From contig CANFOR010000013.1 of NCBI GenBank assembly GCA_947448675.1, positions 1 through 24,322 of the forward strand: 24,322 nucleotides of DNA. Direction: 5' to 3'. The DNA is from Betaproteobacteria bacterium (lineage in GTDB: Bacteria; Pseudomonadota; Gammaproteobacteria; Burkholderiales; Burkholderiaceae_C). Positions 8,067-15,415 of this stretch are shown here, piece after piece. The position numbers and the translations under genes were made by a program. The stretch's first letter is position 1. Every line of letters starts with the position of its first letter. The notes beneath the pieces were generated by a model, which was not told the origin of the DNA, did not search any database, and saw nothing but the letters and a program-made list of their open reading frames with translations.

Positions 8067-9815
8067 TTACTGAATCGTCAGCAGCAAAGTGGTGTTAGCG
8101 GGCACCAGCACGTTGTTGCGGGTGTAGCTGGTTTTGCCGACGGGTACCGTGTCGAGTTGGTAGCTGTGCGTGGTGGCGGTGTAGCCTGCGTTCAAGGGCG
8201 TGGCCACTGCAGGCCGCAAGGTGCGCATGGTGGAAACATCGATAGCCTGCAGCGTATAGCTTCCCGTTTGTTTGGCTGGAAAGCCGTAATTTACCGGTGC
8301 TGTTGCCACAGGCAAAGCGCTAAAAATGGCCGCGCCAAAATGTGCAAAATCGTCTGCAAAACCCGTACCACCATTGCTGCGAATCAAGTTGTCTAGGCAA
8401 CCGTAACTCAAGCCAGATATGGTGATACTGTCTGCGCAATTGGTGACCAAGCCTTGGTAAACGGCCAAGCCGTATTTGCGGTTGAGGTAGGCACCAAAAG
8501 CACCGCCCATGTTGTAGTTAGAGGTCGATAGATTGGGCCAATTGATATAACTCACGCCGCCGCCTGTAGCCAGGTAGCCAGGCAAGCGGTAGCTGGCTAT
8601 TTTGTTGTAACCCACCAGCACAGTGGGGACCACAATGTCTTCGGTCATCATGGCCGAGGTTTCTTCTAGCCAAGTGTCGTGGTCGGTGTTGCGCAGCACC
8701 GCACGTTGGTAGAAGTTGGTCATGTGCGTGGCTTCGTGCAACAAGGTTGAAATGGAATAATTGCGGTCGCTCTTCACTTGGTTGGAATTGATAAAAAATA
8801 CCAGTGCTTGGTTGGAGTTTGCGTTGTTAGGTGGGCTCGATGTTTTTAAGAAATTATTGACGCTATAAAAATAGCCCGCCCACCCAGCCGAAGGAGGCGC
8901 ATTCACGATGGCAATGTTGATATTTTGCAGAAGTCCGGGTGAGTCTTGAATTAAATCGAGTGGGAATTTATGTGCGCCCCAAACATCACCTAGCAAGGTG
9001 TTGATTTGTGCAAAACCCGCGCCAGTACCGCACATCGCTGTTGACATGGCGCTGATGTCTGCCGCGGTAACCAGATTGCCTGAGATGGAGCTGGCGTCGA
9101 GCCAAAAAACTACATTGCGCCCAGAGGGCAAGGCACAACTGCTTTGAACGCTGGTGAGGTAAAGCGTGACTGTGCTGCCAGAGCCAAGGTCGTTCCAAGT
9201 CCGGGTGCTTCCATTCGCGGGCGCGCTGGTGGTAATAGGGGCAAATGAGGGTGCCAAAACCGAAGCGAAAGTGGCATCTGGCTGCGGGCCTTGGCCAGTG
9301 CTGTTTGCGCGCATGGCGCGCAGTTGCCCTACCACGGCTTTGTTTTGCGCCATGCGTGCGCTGTGGTCTGCGTCGTGCGCATCCTGCGCAGCGTTCAAGC
9401 TGCTAGGCACAGGGCCGACGCTGGCTTTGTCAGCGGGCGCAAACTGGGCTTCAGCCAGGGGCGCGGCCAGCACGCCCGTGCTCGGCGTGGTCACAGCGGT
9501 TTGCGTTGTGCCATTGCTGAAGGCGAGCGTGACCTGTTTGCCTGCCGATACACCGTCAATATTGATGTTGAAAGTGAGGTCTGTGTTGCTACTGTTCTTA
9601 TAGCTCCAGGTGCCAACGCCACTGCCGCTATAGGTCGTGCTGTTTACTGCGCCGCACCCGCTGCAGTCAGCTTGCAGAGAAATTGCCGGTGCTGCAGGAG
9701 CCGCCGGTGCGCTCGAACCGCCGCCACCCCCACAAGCAGCCAGCAACAAAGCCGCGAACACGCAGCCTCCCAAGTTGAGCGACCAAGCCCGTGGGCTTTG
9801 TAAATTGTTTTTCAT
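8067..9815 (-). CDS. Putative M30 (hyicolysin)-like zinc metalloprotease lipoprotein
   Basis: The 582-aa protein starts with a lipoprotein signal peptide and a lipobox LLAAC followed by a Gly run (Cys28 from the ATG at 9815), so it should be anchored in a membrane facing the periplasm or surface. A low-complexity Ala/Pro/Ser linker and a beta-rich N-terminal region precede the catalytic part. HEATH at about 360-364 is an HExxH-type zinc motif. WLEETSAMMTED about 20 residues later supplies the likely third ligand Glu, as in M30 peptidases. A conserved YNMGGAFGAYL segment follows. The TTG at 9836 is a possible but less likely start; GGGGA lies close before the ATG. Base composition looks less GC-rich than neighbouring genes. 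Substrates are unknown. It is likely first in an operon with the small exported protein and ggt. Confidence 0.75.
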   Translation of the reverse strand: MKNNLQSPRAWSLNLGGCVFAALLLAACGGGGGSSAPAAPAAPAISLQADCSGCGAVNSTTYSGSGVGTWSYKNSSNTDLTFNINIDGVSAGKQVTLAFSNGTTQTAVTTPSTGVLAAPLAEAQFAPADKASVGPVPSSLNAAQDAHDADHSARMAQNKAVVGQLRAMRANSTGQGPQPDATFASVLAPSFAPITTSAPANGSTRTWNDLGSGSTVTLYLTSVQSSCALPSGRNVVFWLDASSISGNLVTAADISAMSTAMCGTGAGFAQINTLLGDVWGAHKFPLDLIQDSPGLLQNINIAIVNAPPSAGWAGYFYSVNNFLKTSSPPNNANSNQALVFFINSNQVKSDRNYSISTLLHEATHMTNFYQRAVLRNTDHDTWLEETSAMMTEDIVVPTVLVGYNKIASYRLPGYLATGGGVSYINWPNLSTSNYNMGGAFGAYLNRKYGLAVYQGLVTNCADSITISGLSYGCLDNLIRSNGGTGFADDFAHFGAAIFSALPVATAPVNYGFPAKQTGSYTLQAIDVSTMRTLRPAVATPLNAGYTATTHSYQLDTVPVGKTSYTRNNVLVPANTTLLLTIQ

Positions 9816-9899
9816 GTCCCCAAGGCCTTTGTTCAATGTCTGCTCCAGCGACTCCGTGCCGCCGCGTTAAGTGCAGTATATCGACGGATGCGCCGGGTT

Positions 9900-10718
9900 T
9901 TATGTCTGCGTGCGCAGCCATTGCAGCAAAGGCGCACGCGCCGCGCCCAAGCCTTTGTAGGCCAGCACGGCGTCGCTCATGGAGCGCAAGCTTTCGTACA
10001 AAGCCTGCGCTGTGGCGGGCGTTTGCACGGCTTGGGTGAGGGGCTGCAGAGCTACGTGAATGCAAAAAACGCTTTGCCCGGCCAAGCTGCCATCGGCACG
10101 CCGCACGGGCAAAAACATTTGCCGCTCGGTGCGCAGCCAGCAGGCTTGCGCAAAGGCCTGTGCGTTTTGCCCGCCTTGCACACCCAACTCGGCAGTTTCG
10201 CCAAGCGCGCCAATGCCACTGGGCCAGGGCGTGCGCGGGTGGCGGCGCGGGTGCTGGTCGTAGCGGTTGCTGGGGCTGATGCTCCACACCGCGCGCTGCC
10301 AAGCTTCGCCGCCGGTGACCAAGCGCGCCAGGGCACCGCTGGCGGCGCGCAGGGAGTCGGCGTCGGCCACGGGCGCGTGGATCTGCGCCAGGCTTTGGCC
10401 GAGCTTGTCTTCAGGTGCCCAGTGGGAGGGCAGGCACACACACAGCCAGGGCACGGTGCCGTCGGCTTGCAACACGGCAAAATCTTCTTGCCATTGCAAT
10501 GCAAGTGGGTTTTGAGAGGGAAAATCGGCCGCAAGGCCCGCAGATTGTGCGTAGGCAGCTATTGTATTGATAGCGTCTGCAGCGTCGAAGCCGCTCAAGC
10601 AATGCAGGTCTTGCCCGGCTTGCACCACGGCCTGCTTCTCGTTCCAGAGCGCGCTACCTGCTGGCAGGGGGTGCAAAACAGCATCGCCCGGCTGCAAGCG
10701 CTGCAGGCCGGGTTGCAT
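9900..10718 (-). CDS. DUF3445 family protein, heme-dependent oxidative N-demethylase-like
   Basis: 272 aa from the ATG at 10718. It matches the DUF3445 pattern as I remember it: an N-terminal RMQPGLQRL, LCVCLPSHWAPEDKLG (about 92-107), IHAPV (113-117), SISPSNRYDQHP (about 146-157), and RTERQMFLPV near the C-terminus. Characterised members are heme-dependent oxidative N-demethylases, but the substrate here cannot be read from sequence. TPFR just before Met20 also looks family-like. Translation may therefore begin further upstream at TTG 10775 or 10769, overlapping efp by up to 44 bases. The ATG has no good ribosome-binding site. Residues about 45-66 are encoded by a dispersed-repeat copy. It lies 13 bases after the efp stop. 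Confidence 0.7.
   Translation of the reverse strand: MQPGLQRLQPGDAVLHPLPAGSALWNEKQAVVQAGQDLHCLSGFDAADAINTIAAYAQSAGLAADFPSQNPLALQWQEDFAVLQADGTVPWLCVCLPSHWAPEDKLGQSLAQIHAPVADADSLRAASGALARLVTGGEAWQRAVWSISPSNRYDQHPRRHPRTPWPSGIGALGETAELGVQGGQNAQAFAQACWLRTERQMFLPVRRADGSLAGQSVFCIHVALQPLTQAVQTPATAQALYESLRSMSDAVLAYKGLGAARAPLLQWLRTQT
10521..10574 (-). repeat. Dispersed repeat copy inside the DUF3445-like gene
   Basis: On the minus strand GCTATCAATACAATAGCTGC is followed by CTACGCACAATCTGCGGGCC, TTGCGGCC and TTTT. It is one of the fullest copies and is read in frame as an Ala-rich helix segment. Confidence 0.85.
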
Positions 10719-10731
10719 GCGAAAAGGAGTT

Positions 10732-11286
10732 TTAAACGCGCTTGCGGTACTCGCCGGTGCGGGTGTCAATTTCAACCTTGTCGCCTTGGGCTACGAAGAT
10801 GGGCACGCCCACGTCAAAGCCGGTGGCAATTTTGGCGGGCTTGAGCACTTTGCCCGAGGTGTCGCCTTTGACGGCGGGCTCGGTCCAGGTGATCTCGCGC
10901 ACCACGCTGGTGGGCAGCTCGACCGAGATGGCCTTGCCGTCGTAGAACACCACTTCGAGTTCCATGCCGTCTTCGAGGTAGTTGAGCGTGTCGCCCATGT
11001 TCTCGGCTTCAACTTCGTATTGGTTGAATTCGGCGTCCATGCAGACATACATCGGGTCGGCAAAATAGCTGTAGGTGCAGTCTTTTTTGTCGAGGATGAC
11101 TTGGTCCATTTTGTCGTCGGCTTTGAAGACCACTTCGGTACCGAAGTTGGCGATCAGGCTCTTGAGCTTCATGCGCACGGTGGCGCTGTTGCGGCCGCCA
11201 CGGCTGTATTCGGTTTTGAGCACGACCATCGGGTCTTTTCCGTGCATGATGACGTTGCCGGCGCGGATTTCTTGAGCGGTTTTCAT
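10732..11286 (-). CDS. efp: Translation elongation factor P (EarP-type, Arg32)
   Basis: EF-P enters the ribosomal E-site and relieves stalling at polyproline. The 184-aa length and the KOW-like N-terminal domain followed by two OB domains are typical; the protein ends GEYRKRV. The tip loop reads YSRGGRNSA, placing Arg at position 32 instead of the Lys used by EpmA-type EF-Ps. This is the form rhamnosylated by EarP, and earP lies directly upstream on the same strand. The ATG at 11286 has GGAAG close before it. An upstream in-frame extension to 11334 adds 16 non-family residues and is rejected. A small perfect hairpin lies 17 bases before the start. Confidence 0.97.
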   Translation of the reverse strand: MKTAQEIRAGNVIMHGKDPMVVLKTEYSRGGRNSATVRMKLKSLIANFGTEVVFKADDKMDQVILDKKDCTYSYFADPMYVCMDAEFNQYEVEAENMGDTLNYLEDGMELEVVFYDGKAISVELPTSVVREITWTEPAVKGDTSGKVLKPAKIATGFDVGVPIFVAQGDKVEIDTRTGEYRKRV

Positions 11287-11303
11287 AGGGCTTCCAGGGG
11301 TGT

Positions 11304-11319
11304 CTTGCGGGTGCGCAAG
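11304..11319 (-). other. Small leader hairpin before efp
   Basis: CTTGCG-GGTG-CGCAAG is a perfect 6-bp stem with a 4-base loop located 17 bases upstream of the efp ATG. No T-run follows on the minus strand, so it is not a classic terminator. It could affect translation or be incidental. Confidence 0.35.
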
Positions 11320-11394
11320 AGGGTGAGCAAACAAAGGGCCACGGCTTGCACTGTTGCGGCCACGGGCGCGCCGGTTGGCGCAAAGCCTGCGATT

Positions 11395-12582
11395 TTAACG
11401 GTTTTTCAGCACGAACTGGCGCAATTGCTCGGCCAAGCTGGGCTGGGCCCACAGGCGCGCGCGGGCTTGCTCGGCATTGGCCTGCCAAGCGGCCAGACAC
11501 TGCGCAATGGGCAGGTCAGGATGCTCAGCACCACGGCCCAGGCCGTTCCAGCAGCGCTGCAGCGCACACAGGCTGGGCGGCGCATGCTGCCAGTCTAAAA
11601 AGGCATCGAGCTTGGCGGCGTGTGCGCCGTCGCTTTGCGGATAGATCTGCCAGACCAGGGGCTTGCCTGCCCACAACGCGCGCACCAAGGAGTCTTCACC
11701 GCGCACAAAATTGAGATCGCAGGCCCACAGCAGGTGGTCAAAATCTTCTTGGCTTATATACGGTAGATATGAAATTGATAGCGCTCCACGAAAATCTGGT
11801 GCGCCTTGCGGGTTATTTTCACTATCTGCAGCTGACGCGGCATGGCTGGCTTGCAGAGCAGCTTGCACGGCCTGTGCAGCACGCCCCGCAGTCACCAACA
11901 AGCGCGTGGGCTGTCCGCCCTGCTGCAACGCGCGCAGCAGGGCGGGCAAGGCGGCGGGCTCGTAGCAAAACAGGCTTAGCAGCCGCTCGCCGGGTGCCAG
12001 TGCAATGTCCTGCGAGGCCAGCCACGCTGTGCGGTCAAACGCGGCTTGGCGCTGGGCCAAGTTGGCCTCGCGCAGCAGGCCGCCGGTGCCGGGCGTAAAG
12101 CCGGGGTAGTAAAAGCGCTTGCTGCGCCCCGCGCCCGGCCCGGCCAACACCGGCGAGGGCAGGCCGTGGCAGCGCTGGGCATAGGGTTCGGCGCTTAAAT
12201 ATTCTAGGTTGATCCAGGTGAATTGAGCCGCCAATTCAGAGGAAAAAAGGCCTGCAACGCCCGCAGTATATGCGTTGCCAGCTATTGAATTGCTAGCGTT
12301 TGCAGTTGGCTCGGCAGCCGCCCACTGCGCCAGGGCCGCGCTGATGTCGCAGCCAAAAGCCTCCACCACCACGTCGCCCGGCGGCGCAAAGCGGGTGTCT
12401 GCAGCCCAGGTGTGCACCTGCACGTTTGCCGGTCTTTGCGGGGCCATCCAGGCCAGGGCAGCGGCATCGTCTAGCCACAGGCGCACCCGCTCGCCACGCG
12501 CGGCCAGGTCGGCGCACAAACGCCAGCACACGCCCAGGTCGCCGTGGTTGTCAATAACAGTGCAGAAGATGTCCCAGAGCAT
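11395..12582 (-). CDS. earP: EF-P arginine rhamnosyltransferase EarP
   Basis: EarP transfers rhamnose from dTDP-rhamnose to Arg32 of EF-P. The 395-aa protein has the GT-B inverting glycosyltransferase layout. The N-terminal DIFCTVIDNHGDLGVCWR (4-21) holds the conserved Asp residues 11 and 15. NLEYLSAEPY (125-134) lies in the middle. The nucleotide-sugar-binding and catalytic segment ACDLNFVRGEDSLVRALWAGKP (287-308) has Glu296. efp follows on the same strand. Two segments look like in-frame insertions of the dispersed repeat: about residues 91-112 and, more degenerate, 248-275. The ATG at 12582 is only 17 bases after the 3' end of tRNA-Gly, with no obvious ribosome-binding site between them. 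Confidence 0.95.
   Translation of the reverse strand: MLWDIFCTVIDNHGDLGVCWRLCADLAARGERVRLWLDDAAALAWMAPQRPANVQVHTWAADTRFAPPGDVVVEAFGCDISAALAQWAAAEPTANASNSIAGNAYTAGVAGLFSSELAAQFTWINLEYLSAEPYAQRCHGLPSPVLAGPGAGRSKRFYYPGFTPGTGGLLREANLAQRQAAFDRTAWLASQDIALAPGERLLSLFCYEPAALPALLRALQQGGQPTRLLVTAGRAAQAVQAALQASHAASAADSENNPQGAPDFRGALSISYLPYISQEDFDHLLWACDLNFVRGEDSLVRALWAGKPLVWQIYPQSDGAHAAKLDAFLDWQHAPPSLCALQRCWNGLGRGAEHPDLPIAQCLAAWQANAEQARARLWAQPSLAEQLRQFVLKNR
11750..11850. repeat. Degenerate dispersed-repeat remnant(s) in earP
   Basis: GCTATCAATTTCATA (minus strand, 11768-11782) resembles the palindromic core. TTATTTTCACTATCTGCAGC (plus strand, from about 11814) resembles a second, opposite copy. They encode EarP residues about 248-275, a Ser/Asn-rich loop. 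Assignment is tentative. Confidence 0.35.
12249..12297 (-). repeat. Dispersed repeat copy inside earP
   Basis: On the minus strand GCTAGCAATTCAATAGCTGG is followed by CAACGCATATACTGCGGGCG, TTGCAGGCC and an A/T-rich tail. It is a nearly full copy read in frame in EarP (about residues 96-112). Confidence 0.85.
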
Positions 12583-12599
12583 GGGCAGATTGGTGTGGC

Positions 12600-12673
12600 T
12601 GGAGCGGGCAAAGGGAATCGAACCCTCATCATGAGTATGGGAAACTCAGGTCCTGCCATTGAACGATGCCCGC
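12600..12673 (-). tRNA. tRNA-Gly (anticodon CCC)
   Basis: On the minus strand the acceptor stem GCGGGCA pairs with TGCCCGC, the D-stem is GTTC/GGAC, and the anticodon stem TGAGT/ACTCA encloses the loop TTCCCAT with CCC as anticodon. The T-arm carries GTTCGATTC (GGTTCGATTCC) and the encoded 3' end is TCCA. Length with CCA is 74 nt. It reads GGG glycine codons. It sits 44 bases after the DsrE-like gene and 17 bases before earP. Confidence 0.96.
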
Positions 12674-12683
12674 AGGTGGGGCA

Positions 12684-12712
12684 ATTATAGGAGCGCCTCG
12701 CTGCCCCAAGCC
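12684..12712 (-). promoter_or_regulatory. Promoter of tRNA-Gly
   Basis: A perfect TATAAT -10 box (12684-12689, minus strand) ends 10 bases before the tRNA 5' end. A weak TTG-containing -35 candidate (around 12707-12712) lies about 17 bases upstream. It probably also drives earP and efp by read-through. Confidence 0.65.
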
Positions 12713-12716
12713 GTGC

Positions 12717-13172
12717 TCAGGGCCGAATGTAAGACCAGCCCGCTTGCTGCAGCCGCATGATCTCGGTCACTCCGGCAGGCGCGTAGCTGATGTTGGCCAG
12801 CATGTCTTCTTTGCTCAGTTTTTGCTTGCGCATGGTGTTCTCGCAGGCCACTATCTTCACGCCTGCTTTGAGCGCCTCGGCCACGCGCGAGTTGGCGGCG
12901 GAGTCGATCTTGAGCATGCCAATGCCAGGCCCGTAGGCCACCAGCTCAATCTCGACATTGGCAGCGCCCAGCTCTTCTTGCACGTTTTGCGCATTGTTCA
13001 GCGCCAGGCTCCATTTTGCGGGGTCGGCGTCGCTGACTTGGATCACCAGTTTTTGCCGCTTTGTGGCTGCAATGCCCGTAGATTGTGCGTGAGCAGCTAT
13101 AAAAAATGTAGCTGCTGTGAAAGCCAAACTGGTTTGGAGGAGTGTGCGACGGTGCATGGCAGAGGGGTTCAT
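12717..13172 (-). CDS. Exported DsrE/DsrF-like protein
   Basis: 151 aa from the ATG at 13172. The N-terminus has MHRR, a hydrophobic core and AHA as a signal-peptidase site (cleavage after about residue 29). The mature part has the DsrE-like pattern KLVIQVSDADPAKWSLALNN, then VEIELVAYGPGIGML, VKIVACENTM with one conserved Cys, and a C-terminal YAPAGVTEIMRLQQAGWSYIRP. Members of this exported subgroup are common in Burkholderiales and tentatively linked to sulfur or redox handling; the function here is unknown. Alternative starts are GTG 13190 and ATG 13157. The signal peptide h-region and cleavage site are encoded by a dispersed-repeat copy. It lies 46 bases downstream of the patatin gene on the same strand and may be the last gene of that transcript. 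Confidence 0.85.
   Translation of the reverse strand: MNPSAMHRRTLLQTSLAFTAATFFIAAHAQSTGIAATKRQKLVIQVSDADPAKWSLALNNAQNVQEELGAANVEIELVAYGPGIGMLKIDSAANSRVAEALKAGVKIVACENTMRKQKLSKEDMLANISYAPAGVTEIMRLQQAGWSYIRP
13065..13112 (-). repeat. Dispersed repeat copy forming the DsrE-like signal peptide
   Basis: On the minus strand GCTACATTTTTTATAGCTGC is followed by TCACGCACAATCTACGGGC and ATTGCAGCC, matching the copy in the DUF3445-like gene block by block. It encodes the end of the signal peptide and the first mature residues. Confidence 0.85.
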
Positions 13173-13218
13173 AAGTGCGTATTGAAGCACAGTCGCTTGC
13201 GTTGTGCGCGCGTAGCCC

Positions 13219-15408
13219 TCAAAGCCCCGGGCGCAGGCCCAGCTTGGGCTGGGGTGCGTCTTGGTAAGGCTGGTAGACCTTGTTTTGCGCCAAGGCGGCC
13301 TCTAGGGCTTCAATGGCATGCGTAGCGTTTTGCAGGGCCTGGGCCTGGGTGGCGGTGAGTGTGGGTTCAAAGTAGGTTTCTGTGTACAGCGGTGGCTGGT
13401 TTTGCGCTTGCGCAATTTGCTGGGCTAGCGTGGGGGTAGCGCGCGCGGCCTGCGCCGCTTGCGAGAAGCCTGCCAAGTGGTTTTGAAAGGCGTTTAAATA
13501 GGCGTTAAAACGCGTCCAGCGGTGGTCTAGCCAGCCTGGGCTGGCGTTTAAATTTTTATTGGCGCGCGGACTGTCACCCAAAAACTTGCGCACCAGGGCT
13601 TGGCCTGCGGCAACGCCGTTGAAGTAGCCCAGCTCTTCAATGTTTTTGCCGGGCAGCTTGAGGTTCAGGCCGCCATGGGTTTGCACGGCTTCGCCTTTGC
13701 TGGGGTCTTTGCTACCGTTTTTGTAGACATAGACCACCCGCTCGCGCACGCCCGGTGTGCGCAGGTTGGCGTTGTCGGCCCAGTCTTTGGCTGTGCGTGC
13801 TATGCCGCCCAAATAGCTGATGAAGCCGGCGTCTTGCTTTAATTTTCCAGCCATCTTTTTGGATTTTTGCTCAGGAGGTAAATCTTCGTCATCATTGCTA
13901 AAAACTGGTAGCCATTTTTCGAATTTACCCTCGGTATGAAAGCGCGGCAGCCAGTAAGGTGGTTGCGGCTTGGCTGGTTTGCCGGGCGCGCGCTCATAGC
14001 GGTGGTGGCGGCTTTGGTCCGCAAGGTAGACGCCAAAGGTGGGCCAGGAGGGCAGGGCTTCGTCAAAGAAATGGATGGGAAAGTTCGAGCTGATGCCGCC
14101 GTCAGAGAACCAAACCCGTCTGAACACGGGGGCATTTTTATTAAACCTGCCGCGCTCTTCGTCAATGGCCCACAGCGGAACGGATTTGAAGAGCACGGGG
14201 AAGTTCATGCTCAGGCGTGCGGCTACCAAGATAGGTAATTCACCAATGGGCAGTTCGCGGAAATCTTGTTTGTCGGCCTGAGCTTGTATCGGTAGGGCAT
14301 TGGGATCTGGGTTTGGGTCAGGGCTGGTTAGATCGGTTGGCCCGCCTGGTGTGGCACTGGGTACGCTGGTCTGGAATTCGTAGGGTTTGGCTACTTTTCC
14401 TAAATAGGTAAAAACACTTTCCGGAAAATAATCTTTAAACTCAGAGAGCTTAAAAAACAAACGTGTGGAGTTGGGATCGATGGGAAATTCATACGGTCTG
14501 CCATGGCTCACGGCCGTGCTGATCATGCGCAAGTTGATGGAGAGCGGTGCGGGCTGCCCCTGGGCATCGCGCGGGCCACCGGGCGCGCTCCATAGATCTT
14601 CAAAGCACAGCGGACGGCTGAGCGGAAGCTTGGCCGCCCCTTGAATGCCTTTGTGCAGCCATTCCACCAAGCCCTCGGTGGCACCGCCGTCGAGCGACAT
14701 GCCGCTGCAAAAACCAAAACCTCCATTGCTGGCCAGGGCGAGGTAGTCGCGGTAGAGCGCTACGGCCAATGCGATCACTGCTCCGAGCAATACAACTAGA
14801 ACCAAAACAATAATTTTGACGGTGAGGTAGGCAGCCAAGGCACTCGTTGGCATGTGATTGCATTGGCATGTGAGCAAAAAGTAAGCCAACATAGCCAAGG
14901 GCAAGGCCCCGAATAGCAATGCCCCGACGAGCAAAAACCGCCCGTAGTACTGCACAAATGTGCGCAACAGGGTAGGGATGCGTTGGGCGGCCGTTACCGA
15001 AAGCACATCGACCAGCAACAGGAACAAACGCTGCAGCTTGGCATCGGGCTGGAACAAAGAGCGCAACTTCGTTTGCGAGGCATCGCTAGGGTTGGGCTTG
15101 GCCAGCTCTTGCGGAATTTTGCGTAGCACTTGGTTAAAGCCGTCGTCGGAGCCAAAGCGTCGCGCAAATTCAGACGCCGCAGCCAGCGACGCCGCAATCG
15201 CACCGACCGAGGTGCCCGCAATGCTTTGAAAGCGAAAGCGCCGCGCCAGCTCGGTCAATACGCCGGGATAGATCACGCCGTCCACCACACCGCCTTGCAT
15301 CACCAGGTCGCAGTATTGGTCGAGTGGCGGCGGGTTATTGGTGTCCAATGGTGGAGGCAACTCGCCGCTGGGCAAGATGGGCTCTGAAGCGTCGGGCAAG
15401 GCGGCCAT
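13219..15408 (-). CDS. Patatin-like phospholipase with two transmembrane helices
   Basis: Patatin-family lipid acyl hydrolases use a Ser-Asp dyad. Here GGVVDGVIYPG (39-49) matches the oxyanion-hole region, GTSVG (65-69) holds the nucleophile Ser67, and SDGGISSNFP (435-444) holds Asp436. The 729-aa length is well above a minimal patatin. Two strong hydrophobic helices (about 157-180 and 195-217) lie between Ser and Asp, so the enzyme is probably membrane-anchored and acts on membrane lipids. A C-terminal region of about 280 residues after the Asp has no family I recognise. The ATG at 15408 follows the peroxidase stop by 7 bases with a weak AGG ribosome-binding site. It is the fourth gene of a four-gene unit with peroxidase, P450 and a cyclase/ATPase regulator. 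Likely product: free fatty acids or lysolipids. Confidence 0.88.
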   Translation of the reverse strand: MAALPDASEPILPSGELPPPLDTNNPPPLDQYCDLVMQGGVVDGVIYPGVLTELARRFRFQSIAGTSVGAIAASLAAASEFARRFGSDDGFNQVLRKIPQELAKPNPSDASQTKLRSLFQPDAKLQRLFLLLVDVLSVTAAQRIPTLLRTFVQYYGRFLLVGALLFGALPLAMLAYFLLTCQCNHMPTSALAAYLTVKIIVLVLVVLLGAVIALAVALYRDYLALASNGGFGFCSGMSLDGGATEGLVEWLHKGIQGAAKLPLSRPLCFEDLWSAPGGPRDAQGQPAPLSINLRMISTAVSHGRPYEFPIDPNSTRLFFKLSEFKDYFPESVFTYLGKVAKPYEFQTSVPSATPGGPTDLTSPDPNPDPNALPIQAQADKQDFRELPIGELPILVAARLSMNFPVLFKSVPLWAIDEERGRFNKNAPVFRRVWFSDGGISSNFPIHFFDEALPSWPTFGVYLADQSRHHRYERAPGKPAKPQPPYWLPRFHTEGKFEKWLPVFSNDDEDLPPEQKSKKMAGKLKQDAGFISYLGGIARTAKDWADNANLRTPGVRERVVYVYKNGSKDPSKGEAVQTHGGLNLKLPGKNIEELGYFNGVAAGQALVRKFLGDSPRANKNLNASPGWLDHRWTRFNAYLNAFQNHLAGFSQAAQAARATPTLAQQIAQAQNQPPLYTETYFEPTLTATQAQALQNATHAIEALEAALAQNKVYQPYQDAPQPKLGLRPGL

Positions 15409-15415
15409 GCTCTGC

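Noticed and set aside
12600..12673. tRNA-Gly as an integration site for a mobile island
   Set aside because: No integrase gene and no direct repeat of the tRNA 3' end was seen in the window; flanking genes are core functions.
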